Positions 34,635-42,787 of a DNA stretch of 64,000 nucleotides are shown here, piece after piece. The DNA is taken from contig OZ257157.1 in NCBI GenBank assembly GCA_965279405.1, positions 5,084,001-5,148,000 on the forward strand, in the 5' to 3' direction. A model generated the notes under the pieces. It saw only the letters and a list, made by a program, of their open reading frames with translations, ran no database searches and was not told the origin of the DNA. Made by a program: the position numbers and the translations under genes. Source of the stretch: CBDDIP01 sp965279405 (GTDB lineage: Bacteria; Actinomycetota; Acidimicrobiia; Acidimicrobiales; Ilumatobacteraceae). How positions within the stretch are numbered: position 1 is the stretch's first letter; each line of letters opens with the position of its first letter.

Positions 34635-37255
34635 ACGTGCTCGCCCTGCACGTCGAACATCGCCGCAACGACCCGCTGGGCATCGGCGAAGCGGCACCAC
34701 GCCTGTCGTGGATCACGGTGACGGACACCCCGTCGTGGCGACAGGCGGCCTACGAGGTGGAGGTCGACGGCATCGCCCTCGGCCGCATCGACAGCGATGC
34801 GTCGGTCCTCGTCGCCTGGCCGGCGACCCCACTCGTCTCGCGCCGACGAGCATCCGTGCGCGTGCGCGTGTGGGGATCGGACGAGAGCGAGTCGCCGTGG
34901 AGCGACCCACTGCACGTCGAGGCCGGGCTGTTCGACGAGGCCGACTGGTCGGCGGCGTGGATCACGCCGGCACGCATCGACCCGCTCGACGAGATGGCGC
35001 CGGCACCGTTCCTGCGTCGCGACTTCACCATCGAACCGCGCGTCGATCGGGGCGTTGCTCGCGCCCGCCTGTACGTCACGTCCGCCGGCGTGCATCGCAT
35101 CCACCTCAACGGCAGCATCGTCGGGGATCACGTGCTCGCTCCGGGCTGGTCGAGCTACCACCACCGGCTGCGGTACGACGTGCACGACGTCACCGCGCTG
35201 CTGGCCGACGGCGCCAACGTGCTCGGCGCGGTCGTCGGTGATGGGTGGTGGCGCGGCTTCCTGCGCTGGGACATGAAGCGCAACTGGTACGGCGAGCGCC
35301 TCGGCCTGCTCGCCCAGTTGGAGATCGCCTACGACGACGGCACCGTCGAGCGCATCGTCACCGACGAGCAGTGGCGCACGTCCACCGGCCCGTTCGTCTC
35401 GGCCGACCTCTACCAGGGCGAGACGTACGACGCCCGCCTCGAGCAGGACGGCTGGGATCGACCCGGGTTCGACGACGCGGCGTGGATCTCCGCGGAGCGC
35501 TTCGCGCCGGAGGTCGGTGCACTCGTCGCCCGACCCGGCCCACCGGTGCGTCGCATCGAGACCGTCGCCGTGCGCGAGGTGCTCACCACGCCGTCCGGGC
35601 GCACGGTCCTCGACTTCGGGCAGAACCTGGTCGGGCGACTGCGGCTGACGGCCAACGGATCGGCCGGCACGACGATCGTCCTGCGCCACGCCGAGGTGCT
35701 CGAGCACGGTGAACCGGCCTATCGCACGCTGCGCAACGCGCAGGCCACCGATCGCTGGACGCTGCGCGGCGGCGGACCGGAGACGTGGGAACCGGAGCTC
35801 ACGTTCCACGGCTTCCGCTACGCCGAGATCGAGGGCTGGCCCGGCGACCTCGACCCGGCCGATGTCGTCGCCGTCGTCGTGCACACCGACATGGAGCGCA
35901 CCGGCACGTTCACGTGCGATCACGAGCTGCTCGATCGACTGCACGAGAACGTCGTGTGGGGCATGCGCGGCAACTTCCTCGACGTGCCCACCGACTGCCC
36001 GCAGCGCGACGAGCGCCTCGGCTGGACGGGCGACCTGCAGGTGTTCGCGCCGACCGCTTCGTACCTGTACGACGTGCGCGGCATGCTCGCCAACTGGCTG
36101 GAGGACATGCGCGTCGAGCAACGGCCCGACGGCACCGTGCCCGTCGTGATCCCCGGCGTCGAGCCGCTGTTCCTCAACTACACCGCGGGCTGGAGCGACG
36201 CGGTGACCGTCGTGCCGCAGGCGCTGCACCACGCATACGCCGACGTCGGCGTGCTGCGACAGATGTTCGACGCGATGCGCGCCTGGGTCGACTTCGTCGT
36301 GCGCGACGCCGGTCCCGGTCGGGTGTGGAACGCCGGCATCCAGCTCGGCGACTGGCTCGACCCCAACGCACCGCCCGACGCGCCGTTCCTCGGCCGGACG
36401 GACAGCAAGCTCGTCGCCACCGCCTACTTCGCCCGTTCGGCGCAGATCGTCAGCGACGTCGCCGCGCTCCTCGGTGAACCCGACGCCGAGCAGTCGTACG
36501 GCACGCTCGCAGCCGAGGTGCGCGCCGCGTTCCGCCATGAGTACCTCACGCCGAGCGGCCGACTGATGTCCGACACCGTCACCGCCTATGCGCTCGCGCT
36601 CGAGTTCGGCCTGATCGAGGAGATCGACGTGCGCGAGCGCGTCGGTGCCAGCCTCGCTCGTTGCGTCGCCGAGTGGCGGTGGGTGATCACGACCGGCTTC
36701 CTTGGCACCCCCGTCGCCCTGCCAGCACTGACGAACAGCGGCGAGACGAGCACCGCCTATCGGTTGATCACCCAGACGCGGCGACCGTCGTGGCTGTACT
36801 CGGTGCTCGCCGGGGCGACGACGGTGTGGGAGCGCTGGGACAGCATGCTCCCCGACGGGTCGATCAACCCGGGCGAGATGACCTCGTTCAACCACTACGC
36901 GTTCGGTGCCGTCGCCGACTGGATGCACCACGTCATCGGCGGACTCGCTCCGGCCGAGCCCGGCTACCGCCGCATCCGCGTCGCGCCGGTGCCCGGGCCC
37001 GGTGTCACCGCTGCGACGGCACGGCTGCGCACGCCCTACGGACATGCCTCGTGCAGCTGGTCGTTGGCCGGCACGCACATGACCTTGGCGGTCGACGTTC
37101 CGCCGAACGCATCGGCGACGATCGCCCGTCCCGGCGTCGACGGCGACCTCGCCGCGCCGATCGAGGTCGGTTCCGGCCATCACGAGTGGAGCTACGACGT
37201 CGGCGACGAGATCATCGCGGCATGGCGCGACGAACGGTGGAACCCCGGCCCCTGA
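34631..37255 (+). CDS. Alpha-L-rhamnosidase (GH78)
   Basis: 874-aa glycosidase with the GH78 domain order: N-terminal beta-sandwich (about 1-110), D-W-S-A-A-W-I-T-P linker, the Bac_rhamnosid_N domain (about 125-300) with G-D-G-W-W-R-G, a concanavalin-like domain (about 300-420), the (alpha/alpha)6 barrel (420-790) with the catalytic acid cluster D-C-P-Q-R-D-E-R-L-G-W-T-G-D, and a C-terminal beta-sandwich. It releases terminal L-rhamnose from plant glycosides or polysaccharides. No signal peptide is seen at the ATGA-coupled start, so it acts on imported rhamnosides. Last gene of the operon. Confidence 0.95.
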   Translation: MNVLALHVEHRRNDPLGIGEAAPRLSWITVTDTPSWRQAAYEVEVDGIALGRIDSDASVLVAWPATPLVSRRRASVRVRVWGSDESESPWSDPLHVEAGLFDEADWSAAWITPARIDPLDEMAPAPFLRRDFTIEPRVDRGVARARLYVTSAGVHRIHLNGSIVGDHVLAPGWSSYHHRLRYDVHDVTALLADGANVLGAVVGDGWWRGFLRWDMKRNWYGERLGLLAQLEIAYDDGTVERIVTDEQWRTSTGPFVSADLYQGETYDARLEQDGWDRPGFDDAAWISAERFAPEVGALVARPGPPVRRIETVAVREVLTTPSGRTVLDFGQNLVGRLRLTANGSAGTTIVLRHAEVLEHGEPAYRTLRNAQATDRWTLRGGGPETWEPELTFHGFRYAEIEGWPGDLDPADVVAVVVHTDMERTGTFTCDHELLDRLHENVVWGMRGNFLDVPTDCPQRDERLGWTGDLQVFAPTASYLYDVRGMLANWLEDMRVEQRPDGTVPVVIPGVEPLFLNYTAGWSDAVTVVPQALHHAYADVGVLRQMFDAMRAWVDFVVRDAGPGRVWNAGIQLGDWLDPNAPPDAPFLGRTDSKLVATAYFARSAQIVSDVAALLGEPDAEQSYGTLAAEVRAAFRHEYLTPSGRLMSDTVTAYALALEFGLIEEIDVRERVGASLARCVAEWRWVITTGFLGTPVALPALTNSGETSTAYRLITQTRRPSWLYSVLAGATTVWERWDSMLPDGSINPGEMTSFNHYAFGAVADWMHHVIGGLAPAEPGYRRIRVAPVPGPGVTAATARLRTPYGHASCSWSLAGTHMTLAVDVPPNASATIARPGVDGDLAAPIEVGSGHHEWSYDVGDEIIAAWRDERWNPGP

Positions 37256-37330
37256 GCCGGGTTCGCACGACCGGATGCGACCTTCGGCGTCGACCTACTG
37301 TCGGGACGCACACGTCGAAGGGGGCATGGC

Positions 37331-38134
37331 ATGTCGGAGATCCGCTACGAGGTCGACGATCCGGTGGCGACGATCACGCTCGATCGCCCGGACAAGCTCA
37401 ACGCGCTGACGATGGGGATGCTGCGGGAACTGCGCGAGGCCGTCGATGCGGCTGCCGGTGATCCACGCGTCGTCGGCATCGTCATCACCGGTGCGGGCCG
37501 CGGGTTCTGCTCGGGCCTCGACGCCGCGGTGCTCGGTGCGACCGCCACCGCAGGTTCGTCGTCTCGACAGCGCACCGACGAGGTGCCGGGCATGTTCACG
37601 TGGTTGCTCGAGGTGCCCAAGCTGATCATCGCCGCGGTCAACGGCGTCGCTGCGGGCGGCGGGTTCGTGCTGGCCACGATGGCCGACATCCGCATCTGCT
37701 CCACCGCAGGTTCGTTCGTGACCATCTTCTCCAAGCGCGGGTTGATCGCCGAGCACGGGATGACGTGGGCGCTGCCACGGCTGATCGGCACCGGTGCCGC
37801 GCTCGATCTCCTGTGGTCGTCGCGCAAGATCGATGCTGCCGAGGCGCACCGGCTCGGTCTGGTGCAGGCCGTCGTCGAGCCGGACGACCTGCTCGCTGCG
37901 GCGCATCGCTACGTGGGCGATCTCGCCGCCAACGTCTCGCCGGCATCGATGGCCGATACCAAGCGGCTCGTCTACCGCCACGCCGGCATCGGCTACCCAG
38001 AAGCGCTCGAGGAGGTCGACGAGGTGCAGTACGGCGCGCTCGATCGCATCGACGCGAAGGAGGGCGCGGCGGCGCTGTTGGAGAAACGAGCACCTGCGTT
38101 CCCGCGTCTGGCGTCGCCGGGGTTCGGCGCATGA
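37331..38134 (+). CDS. Enoyl-CoA hydratase/isomerase family protein (1)
   Basis: 267-aa crotonase-fold enzyme. It has the N-terminal T-L-D-R-P-D-K-L-N-A-L-T, the oxyanion-hole segment G-R-G-F-C-S-G-L-D-A, and N-G-V-A-A-G-G-G-F-V-L. At the second acid position (usually E in E-x-G-x-x-W) the sequence is A-E-H-G-M-T-W-A-L-P-R, as in many echA-type actinobacterial enzymes. Substrate is unknown. ATG 37331 follows a GGGGGCA site; its stop overlaps the second crotonase gene (ATGA), so they form an operon. Confidence 0.88.
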   Translation: MSEIRYEVDDPVATITLDRPDKLNALTMGMLRELREAVDAAAGDPRVVGIVITGAGRGFCSGLDAAVLGATATAGSSSRQRTDEVPGMFTWLLEVPKLIIAAVNGVAAGGGFVLATMADIRICSTAGSFVTIFSKRGLIAEHGMTWALPRLIGTGAALDLLWSSRKIDAAEAHRLGLVQAVVEPDDLLAAAHRYVGDLAANVSPASMADTKRLVYRHAGIGYPEALEEVDEVQYGALDRIDAKEGAAALLEKRAPAFPRLASPGFGA

Positions 38135-38901
38135 GCGAGTTCGAGACGCTGCGCTACGAGGTCGACGGCGGGTTGGCGCGCCTGACCCTCGACCGTCCCG
38201 AGGCGATGAACGGGATGACCAACCGGATGGTGCGCGAAGCACGCGAGGCGTTGGAGCTGGCCGCTGCGGATCCGTCCGTACGCGTGCTCCTGCTCACCGG
38301 CGAGGGCCGCGCCTTCTGCCCCGGCGCCGACCTCAAGCACTTCACCAGCGGGAGCAGCGACGAACGGCTGACGGCGCGCGAGTTCAAGGTGACCACGCTC
38401 CTCCACGAGATCCCGGCGGTCACCGTGGCGGCGATCAACGGCGCGTGCGCGGGGGCCGGCCTCGGCTGGGCGCTGGCGTGCGACCTGCGGGTGATGACGG
38501 CGTCGGCGAAGCTCAACACCGCCTTCCTCGACGTCGCCGTGGCCGGCGACATGGCCATCCCGTGGTCGCTCCCCCGGCTGATCGGCGCCGCACGCGCTCG
38601 CGACCTGTCGTTCCTGCCGCGCAAGGTGGATGCCGAGGAAGCGTTGCGCATCGGGCTCGTCGCTCGCACCTTCGCCGACGAGACGTTCCGCGCCGACACG
38701 GAGGCACTCGTCGCCACACTGCTGGCCAAGTCGCCGACAGCGCTGCGCGGGTTGAAGGAGCACTACGTCGTCGCCGAACGCATCGGGCTCGCCGACTTCG
38801 TCGACTACGAGGCCGAGCGGCACCTGCGCATCGCGGCCAGCGCGGACACCGCCGAGGCGTTCCGCGCCTTCGTCGAGAAGCGCGCACCGAGGTTCGGGTG
38901 A
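38131..38901 (+). CDS. Enoyl-CoA hydratase/isomerase family protein (2)
   Basis: 256-aa paralogue of the preceding crotonase: T-L-D-R-P-E-A-M-N-G-M-T, G-R-A-F-C-P-G-A-D-L-K (A-D-L oxyanion hole), N-G-A-C-A-G-A-G-L-G. In this copy the second position reads D-M-A-I-P-W-S-L-P-R, so the hydratase Glu is replaced; isomerase, lyase or thioesterase activity is possible. The two crotonases may form a heteromer or act in sequence on one acyl-CoA. The following VOC gene starts 10 bases downstream. Confidence 0.87.
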   Translation: MSEFETLRYEVDGGLARLTLDRPEAMNGMTNRMVREAREALELAAADPSVRVLLLTGEGRAFCPGADLKHFTSGSSDERLTAREFKVTTLLHEIPAVTVAAINGACAGAGLGWALACDLRVMTASAKLNTAFLDVAVAGDMAIPWSLPRLIGAARARDLSFLPRKVDAEEALRIGLVARTFADETFRADTEALVATLLAKSPTALRGLKEHYVVAERIGLADFVDYEAERHLRIAASADTAEAFRAFVEKRAPRFG

Positions 38902-38911
38902 TGGGGTTCAC

Positions 38912-39619
38912 ATGAGCTGGATCCGACTGCGCCAGATCGCCCTCGTCGCCCACGACCTCGATGCGGTCGTCGGGCAGCTCCGCGACGCGTTCGGTCTCGA
39001 GGTGGCGTTCCGCGATCCAGGCGTGGCGACGTTCGGGCTGCAGAACGCCGTGCTCCCGGTGGGCAACCAGTTCATCGAGGTCGTCTCGCCGACGCAACCG
39101 GGCACCGCTGGTGGACGTCAGCTGGAGCGGCTCGGGGGCGACGGTGGCTACATGGTGATCTGCCACACCGACGACCAACCGGCCGTCCGTCGGCGCGCCA
39201 GTGACCTCGGCGTGCGCACCGTCGTCGACGTCGAGGATCACGACTACCGGATCATGCAGCTGCACCCGAGCGACACGGGCGGTTCGTTCCTGGAGATCGA
39301 CCACCAGCCGGGCGGCGAGGCCATCGACGGGCCGTGGATGCCGGCGGGCCCGGATTGGCAGCGAGCTCGGCGCACCGACGTCGTCACCGGCATCAGCTCC
39401 GTGGAGGTGCAGAGCCGCGATCCCGACGCCACGATCGCCCGCTGGGCGCAGGTCATGGGACTCACGCCCGACAGCGGGACGCTGACGTTGGAGAACGCGA
39501 CGGTCACGTTCGCGCCGGGACCACTCGACGTCCTCACCGCCGTCACGCTCGTCGCGACCGATCCGGCGCGCGCCGGCGAGCAGCACGACATCGGTGGCGT
39601 GCGCTTCACGCTGCGCTGA
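38912..39619 (+). CDS. VOC-superfamily protein
   Basis: 235 aa with two VOC half-repeats: L-R-Q-I-A-L-V-A-H-D-L-D-A-V-V at the N-terminus and I-S-S-V-E-V-Q-S-R-D-P-D-A at about 155. The first half contains F-I-E-V-V-S-P (metal-Glu position of the first module) and I-C-H-T-D-D; the second half lost the metal His. The family includes methylmalonyl-CoA epimerase and glyoxalases; in tandem with two crotonases an acyl-CoA role is plausible but not shown. Confidence 0.75.
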   Translation: MSWIRLRQIALVAHDLDAVVGQLRDAFGLEVAFRDPGVATFGLQNAVLPVGNQFIEVVSPTQPGTAGGRQLERLGGDGGYMVICHTDDQPAVRRRASDLGVRTVVDVEDHDYRIMQLHPSDTGGSFLEIDHQPGGEAIDGPWMPAGPDWQRARRTDVVTGISSVEVQSRDPDATIARWAQVMGLTPDSGTLTLENATVTFAPGPLDVLTAVTLVATDPARAGEQHDIGGVRFTLR

Positions 39620-39630
39620 CGACTGGGAAG

Positions 39631-40254
39631 ATGGATCACATGATCCAGCCCGTCACCGCCGACGACCTGCGCATCGTGCCGGCCAACCTGGCGACGTGGG
39701 ACGAGATCGCGGCCATCTTCGGCACGTCCGACTACCCGTATCACTGCCAGTGCCAGCGCTTCAAGGTGACGGGCTGGCTGTGGCGCGACACGACGTTGGA
39801 TCAGCGCATCGCCATGCACGAGTCGGAGACCAGGTGCGGCGACGACGATGCCGAGCACACGAGCGGGCTGGTCGCCTTTCTCGGCGAGGAACCCGTCGGG
39901 TGGGTGGCCGTCGAGCCGCGCATCGACTACCCGAAGCTGCGCACGTCACGCGTTCCATGGACTGGCCGGTCGGAAGACAAGGACGACGAGGGAGTGTGGG
40001 CGATCACGTGCTTCTGCGTCCGCAAGGGCTATCGAGGCCGGGGCATCACCTACCCGCTGGCGGAGGCCGCCGCGGCGCACGCCCGTGCGCGTGGTGCCAC
40101 CGCCGTCGAGGGCTACCCGATGGTCACCGTGCCTGGCGTGGAGATCACCTGGGGCGAGCTCCACGTCGGTGCCGCGCAGGTCTTCGAGGATGCCGGCTTC
40201 ACCCAGGTCAGCGCCCCCACCAAACGCCGCCGAGTGATGCGCATCGAGTACTGA
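39631..40254 (+). CDS. GNAT-family acetyltransferase
   Basis: 207-aa N-acyltransferase. The acetyl-CoA loop is R-K-G-Y-R-G-R-G-I-T-Y-P-L (about 130-142), following the beta4 strand W-A-I-T-C-F-C-V. A Cys-rich N-terminal loop, Y-H-C-Q-C-Q-R-F-K-V, is typical of a GNAT subgroup with unknown substrates. ATG 39631 or 39640; the former directly abuts GGGAAG, so the latter has better ribosome spacing. The last three codons and the TGA stop are part of the first unit of the palindromic repeat array. Confidence 0.85.
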   Translation: MDHMIQPVTADDLRIVPANLATWDEIAAIFGTSDYPYHCQCQRFKVTGWLWRDTTLDQRIAMHESETRCGDDDAEHTSGLVAFLGEEPVGWVAVEPRIDYPKLRTSRVPWTGRSEDKDDEGVWAITCFCVRKGYRGRGITYPLAEAAAAHARARGATAVEGYPMVTVPGVEITWGELHVGAAQVFEDAGFTQVSAPTKRRRVMRIEY

Positions 40255-40491
40255 GCGCGCGGTGAGCGCGCGTTGGCTACTCGGTCGACTCGGTCCGAGT
40301 ACCCAACGCGCGGTGTGCGCGCGTTGGGTACTCGGTCGGCTTGATCCGAGTACTGAACGCGCGGTGAGCGCGCGTTGGGTACTCGGTCAAGTCGATCCGA
40401 GTACTGAACGCGCGGCGAGCGCGCGTTGGGTACTCGGACCAAGTCGATCCGAGTGCTGAACGCGCGGTGAGCGCGCGTTGGGTACTCGGAT
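40245..40491. repeat. Array of five palindromic repeats (family 2, inverse orientation)
   Basis: Five units of about 41-45 bp at 40245, 40295, 40346, 40397 and 40449, with a 50-52-bp period and 9-13-bp spacers (variants of GTCAAGTCGAT). Each unit has CCGAGTACTGAACGCGCGG...GCGCGCGTTGGGTACTCGG and can form a long hairpin. Unit 1 overlaps the end of the GNAT gene and unit 5 touches the stop of yaaA (TCA 40491-40493), so the array fills the convergent gap exactly. It is the reverse complement, unit by unit, of the array at 19404-19572. Confidence 0.92.
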
Positions 40492-41279
40492 CAACTGGGG
40501 GTGGGGCGGTCCACCACGGCGAGCTCCCAGGAGCGGCCGAGGCGGTTGGTCTGGTGGAGGGCGACGTCGAAGTGCGGGGCCAGCGCCTCGGCCAGGCCCT
40601 CCGGGCGCTTCGGGTCGATGGCGTCGAGGAGGATCCGCCGGGCGACGAGGCCACGTGTGCGCTTGGCGTTGTGGCCGGGCGCACCGCGCATGGCGTCGAG
40701 GTCGCGCACCACCTTGACGATGATCGAGCGCTCGGCGAGCGCACCGGTCGGGCGCCACGCGGTCGCGTAGTCGGACGAGCGGAAGTCCACCACCACGCCG
40801 CGACCTGCTGCCGTTGGCAGCACCGCGTCGAGCGCCGGACGCCACACGACGGGCAAGTGCTCCAGCCCCGGCAGACGACCGCACATGTTCAAGCGATACG
40901 GCGGGATCGCGTCGCTCGGACGCAGCGCGCCCCAGAGCGCCGAGACGATCACCACCCACACCTGGGCTCGCCGACGTGCCGCAGCAGGCAGGTCGTCGAG
41001 GGCGAGGGCGTCGTAGAGCACGCCGGAGTAGAGCGAGCTGACCGAGCCGGCGGGTGCGTCGAGCAGTTCGAGGTTGCCGCGGATCTCGCCGAGCCGGCTC
41101 GCGGATTCGCTCAGCCGTCGAGCTGCATCCGGCTGCGCGCTGACCTCGATCAACGCCTCGCGCACCGCGGTGCGAGTGGGCGTCAACGATGGGAACGACA
41201 GCGCCGATTCGTCGAGCGGCACGCCGCCGTCGACCGCTCGCTTCCCATCCGACGCCGGCAGCAGGATCAGCACGGCCAA
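40491..41279 (-). CDS. yaaA: YaaA-family peroxide stress protein (DUF328)
   Basis: 262 aa. The opening L-I-L-L-P-A-S-D-G-K-R matches the YaaA N-terminal L-L-S-P-A-K-T, and the core has S-A-L-W-G-A-L-R-P-S-D-A-I-P-P-Y-R-L (about 115-132), V-V-D-F-R-S-S-D-Y and the basic H-N-A-K-R-T-R-G-L segment. In E. coli YaaA lowers free iron and protects DNA from oxidative damage; it also binds DNA. ATG 41279. The gene is divergent from a DinB-like gene across a long perfect inverted repeat. Confidence 0.85.
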   Translation of the reverse strand: MAVLILLPASDGKRAVDGGVPLDESALSFPSLTPTRTAVREALIEVSAQPDAARRLSESASRLGEIRGNLELLDAPAGSVSSLYSGVLYDALALDDLPAAARRRAQVWVVIVSALWGALRPSDAIPPYRLNMCGRLPGLEHLPVVWRPALDAVLPTAAGRGVVVDFRSSDYATAWRPTGALAERSIIVKVVRDLDAMRGAPGHNAKRTRGLVARRILLDAIDPKRPEGLAEALAPHFDVALHQTNRLGRSWELAVVDRPTPS

Positions 41280-41300
41280 TTGCCTAGCAGCTCGCCGTCG

Positions 41301-41355
41301 AGCCGAGTCGGGGCTTGGGAAGTCGCCCAGCGCACGTTCGAGCCCCGACTCGGCT
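41301..41355. promoter_or_regulatory. 15-bp-arm perfect inverted repeat in a divergent promoter region
   Basis: AGCCGAGTCGGGGCT (41301-41315) recurs as AGCCCCGACTCGGCT (41341-41355), with a 25-base spacer. It occupies most of the 94-bp gap between divergent yaaA (41279) and the DinB-like gene (41374), so it is not a 3' terminator. It could be a double operator, with the half-site arms 40 bp apart centre to centre (about four helical turns), or a cruciform or attenuator structure. Confidence 0.6.
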
Positions 41356-41373
41356 GATCGCTACCGTGGCCGA

Positions 41374-42153
41374 ATGGCCGAGCACGACCTCCACGACGCG
41401 CTGATCGTCGGCGGTGATCTCTCCGGCGCGGTCGTTCGCGACAGCAACGTCTCGCGGTTGCGGATCGTCAACAGCTACCTCGACGACGTGCGACTGTCGG
41501 GCTACCTCGGCACCGTCGTCGTCAACGACGTCGACGTCACCGAGTTCGTCAGAGCCGAGCTCGATCGCCGACACCCGATGCGAGTGGTGCTGCGCGAGGC
41601 GCGCACCCTCGACGACCTGCGCTCGATCTGGCGCGGCGTCGAGGACGTCTGGGCAGATGCCACCGAGCGCGCCCGGCAGCTGCCCGAGTCAGCACGACAG
41701 GAGCGCGTCGACGGCGAGTGGTCGTTCGTCGAGACGATGCGCCACCTGATCTTCGCCACCGATGCGTGGGTCAGCCGGACGATCCTCGCCCAGCCGCAGC
41801 CGTACCACCGCCTCGGCATCCCCCACAGCGAGTACCCGGCGGCCGACTGCGCGGCGATCGGGCTGCAGCCCGATGCCGCGCCCTCGTTCAAGCTCGTCGC
41901 CGACATCCGCGCCGAACGGATGGCGATCGTCCGCGACGTGCTGGACACGCTCACCGACGCCGACCTCGACCGGATGTGCACGCAGGCTCCGACGCCAGAC
42001 TTCCCCGACGAGCGCCACACCGTTCGGCAATGCCTGCGCACCGTGATGAACGAGGAGTGCGAGCACCACCGCTACGCCACCCGCGACCTCGCCGTGCTCG
42101 AAGCCCGCGCTGAGGCAGCGGAAGTTGCACCAGGCGCGACTGCTGATGCCTGA
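41374..42153 (+). CDS. DinB-like protein with N-terminal pentapeptide segment (paralogue A)
   Basis: 259 aa. The first about 55 residues contain a short pentapeptide-repeat-like beta-helix (V-G-G-D-L-S-G-A-V-V-R-D-S-N-V-S) and V-V-V-N-D-V-D-V-T-E. Then a DinB_2 four-helix bundle with W-S-F-V-E-T-M-R-H-L-I-F-A-T-D-A-W (first metal His about 129) and N-E-E-C-E-H-H-R-Y-A-T-R-D-L (second His). DinB proteins bind a metal and may use a thiol cofactor. A close paralogue in opposite orientation is at 42788-43549. ATG 41374. Confidence 0.85.
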   Translation: MAEHDLHDALIVGGDLSGAVVRDSNVSRLRIVNSYLDDVRLSGYLGTVVVNDVDVTEFVRAELDRRHPMRVVLREARTLDDLRSIWRGVEDVWADATERARQLPESARQERVDGEWSFVETMRHLIFATDAWVSRTILAQPQPYHRLGIPHSEYPAADCAAIGLQPDAAPSFKLVADIRAERMAIVRDVLDTLTDADLDRMCTQAPTPDFPDERHTVRQCLRTVMNEECEHHRYATRDLAVLEARAEAAEVAPGATADA

Positions 42154-42172
42154 GCGACGGAAGCCGCCGGGA

Positions 42173-42628
42173 TCACGTTGACGATCGACGGCGGCAGGGC
42201 TCGATCGCGGTGATGTAGTCCGAGAGGCGGTCGGCCACCTCGATCACTGCGTCGAGCTCCGAGCCGGGCACGGGCCAGCACTCCGAGATCCGCCGCCACG
42301 TCGAACGGCCGAGGAACTCGCCGAGCACCGCCTCGTCACCCAGCAGCGGTCGCCACGTCGGCTCCGCCGCGACGAGTCGCTCGATCGCCACCTCGTTCAT
42401 CGGTGCCTTGGCGTGCTCGGCGTGGAAGCCGATCTCGAGCACGACCTCGCCGTCGACGCGGACGAGCTGCGCTTCGTAGTGCTCGCGCTCCGGCTCGACG
42501 AACCAGACCTTCACGCCGCGGCGGTGCACCGACGAGCGCAGCGGGCCGAGCCCGCGGGCCACGCTGCCGGTGAGCGCGTCGAGGACCAGCTCGAAGAAGT
42601 GCTCTTCTACTGGCGGTCCGGACGGCAC
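42173..42628 (-). CDS. Hypothetical protein
   Basis: 151-aa acidic soluble protein with no recognised domain. It has V-E-E-H-F-F-E-L-V-L-D-A-L-T-G-S at the N-terminus and a C-terminal I-E-V-A-D-R-L-S-D-Y-I-T-A-I-E-P-C-R-R-R. The GTG at 42628 is chosen because the residues upstream of it in the open frame are low-complexity and Pro/Arg-rich. It lies between the two inverted DinB paralogues, 19 bases from the 3' end of paralogue A (convergent) and 159 bases after paralogue B. Confidence 0.55.
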   Translation of the reverse strand: MPSGPPVEEHFFELVLDALTGSVARGLGPLRSSVHRRGVKVWFVEPEREHYEAQLVRVDGEVVLEIGFHAEHAKAPMNEVAIERLVAAEPTWRPLLGDEAVLGEFLGRSTWRRISECWPVPGSELDAVIEVADRLSDYITAIEPCRRRSST

Positions 42629-42787
42629 GCCACGACGATACGCGCCGAGGTCCGGCCCCGTGTGGGCCGGACCTGCGCGGACGTCACTTGGTGATGAGGT
42701 CGGCCGTGCGGGGCCGGTCCATGCGCGAGTGGTGGTCGACGGAAGCCTTCCGGGCCGCGTCACGCCCGAGCGACGAGCCGGCGACGG

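Noticed and set aside
34478..37183. 901-aa minus-strand open frame opposite the rhamnosidase
   Set aside because: The rhamnosidase has all GH78 motifs; the antisense product is Asp/Arg/His-rich with no motif.
40245..40491. CRISPR-like array
   Set aside because: Units are palindromes with only 9-13-bp similar spacers and no cas genes are near; it is a REP-type repeat.
42629..42787. Possible N-terminal extension of the hypothetical gene at 42173
   Set aside because: The translated extension is Pro/Arg/Thr-rich with no conserved look; GTG 42628 fits better.
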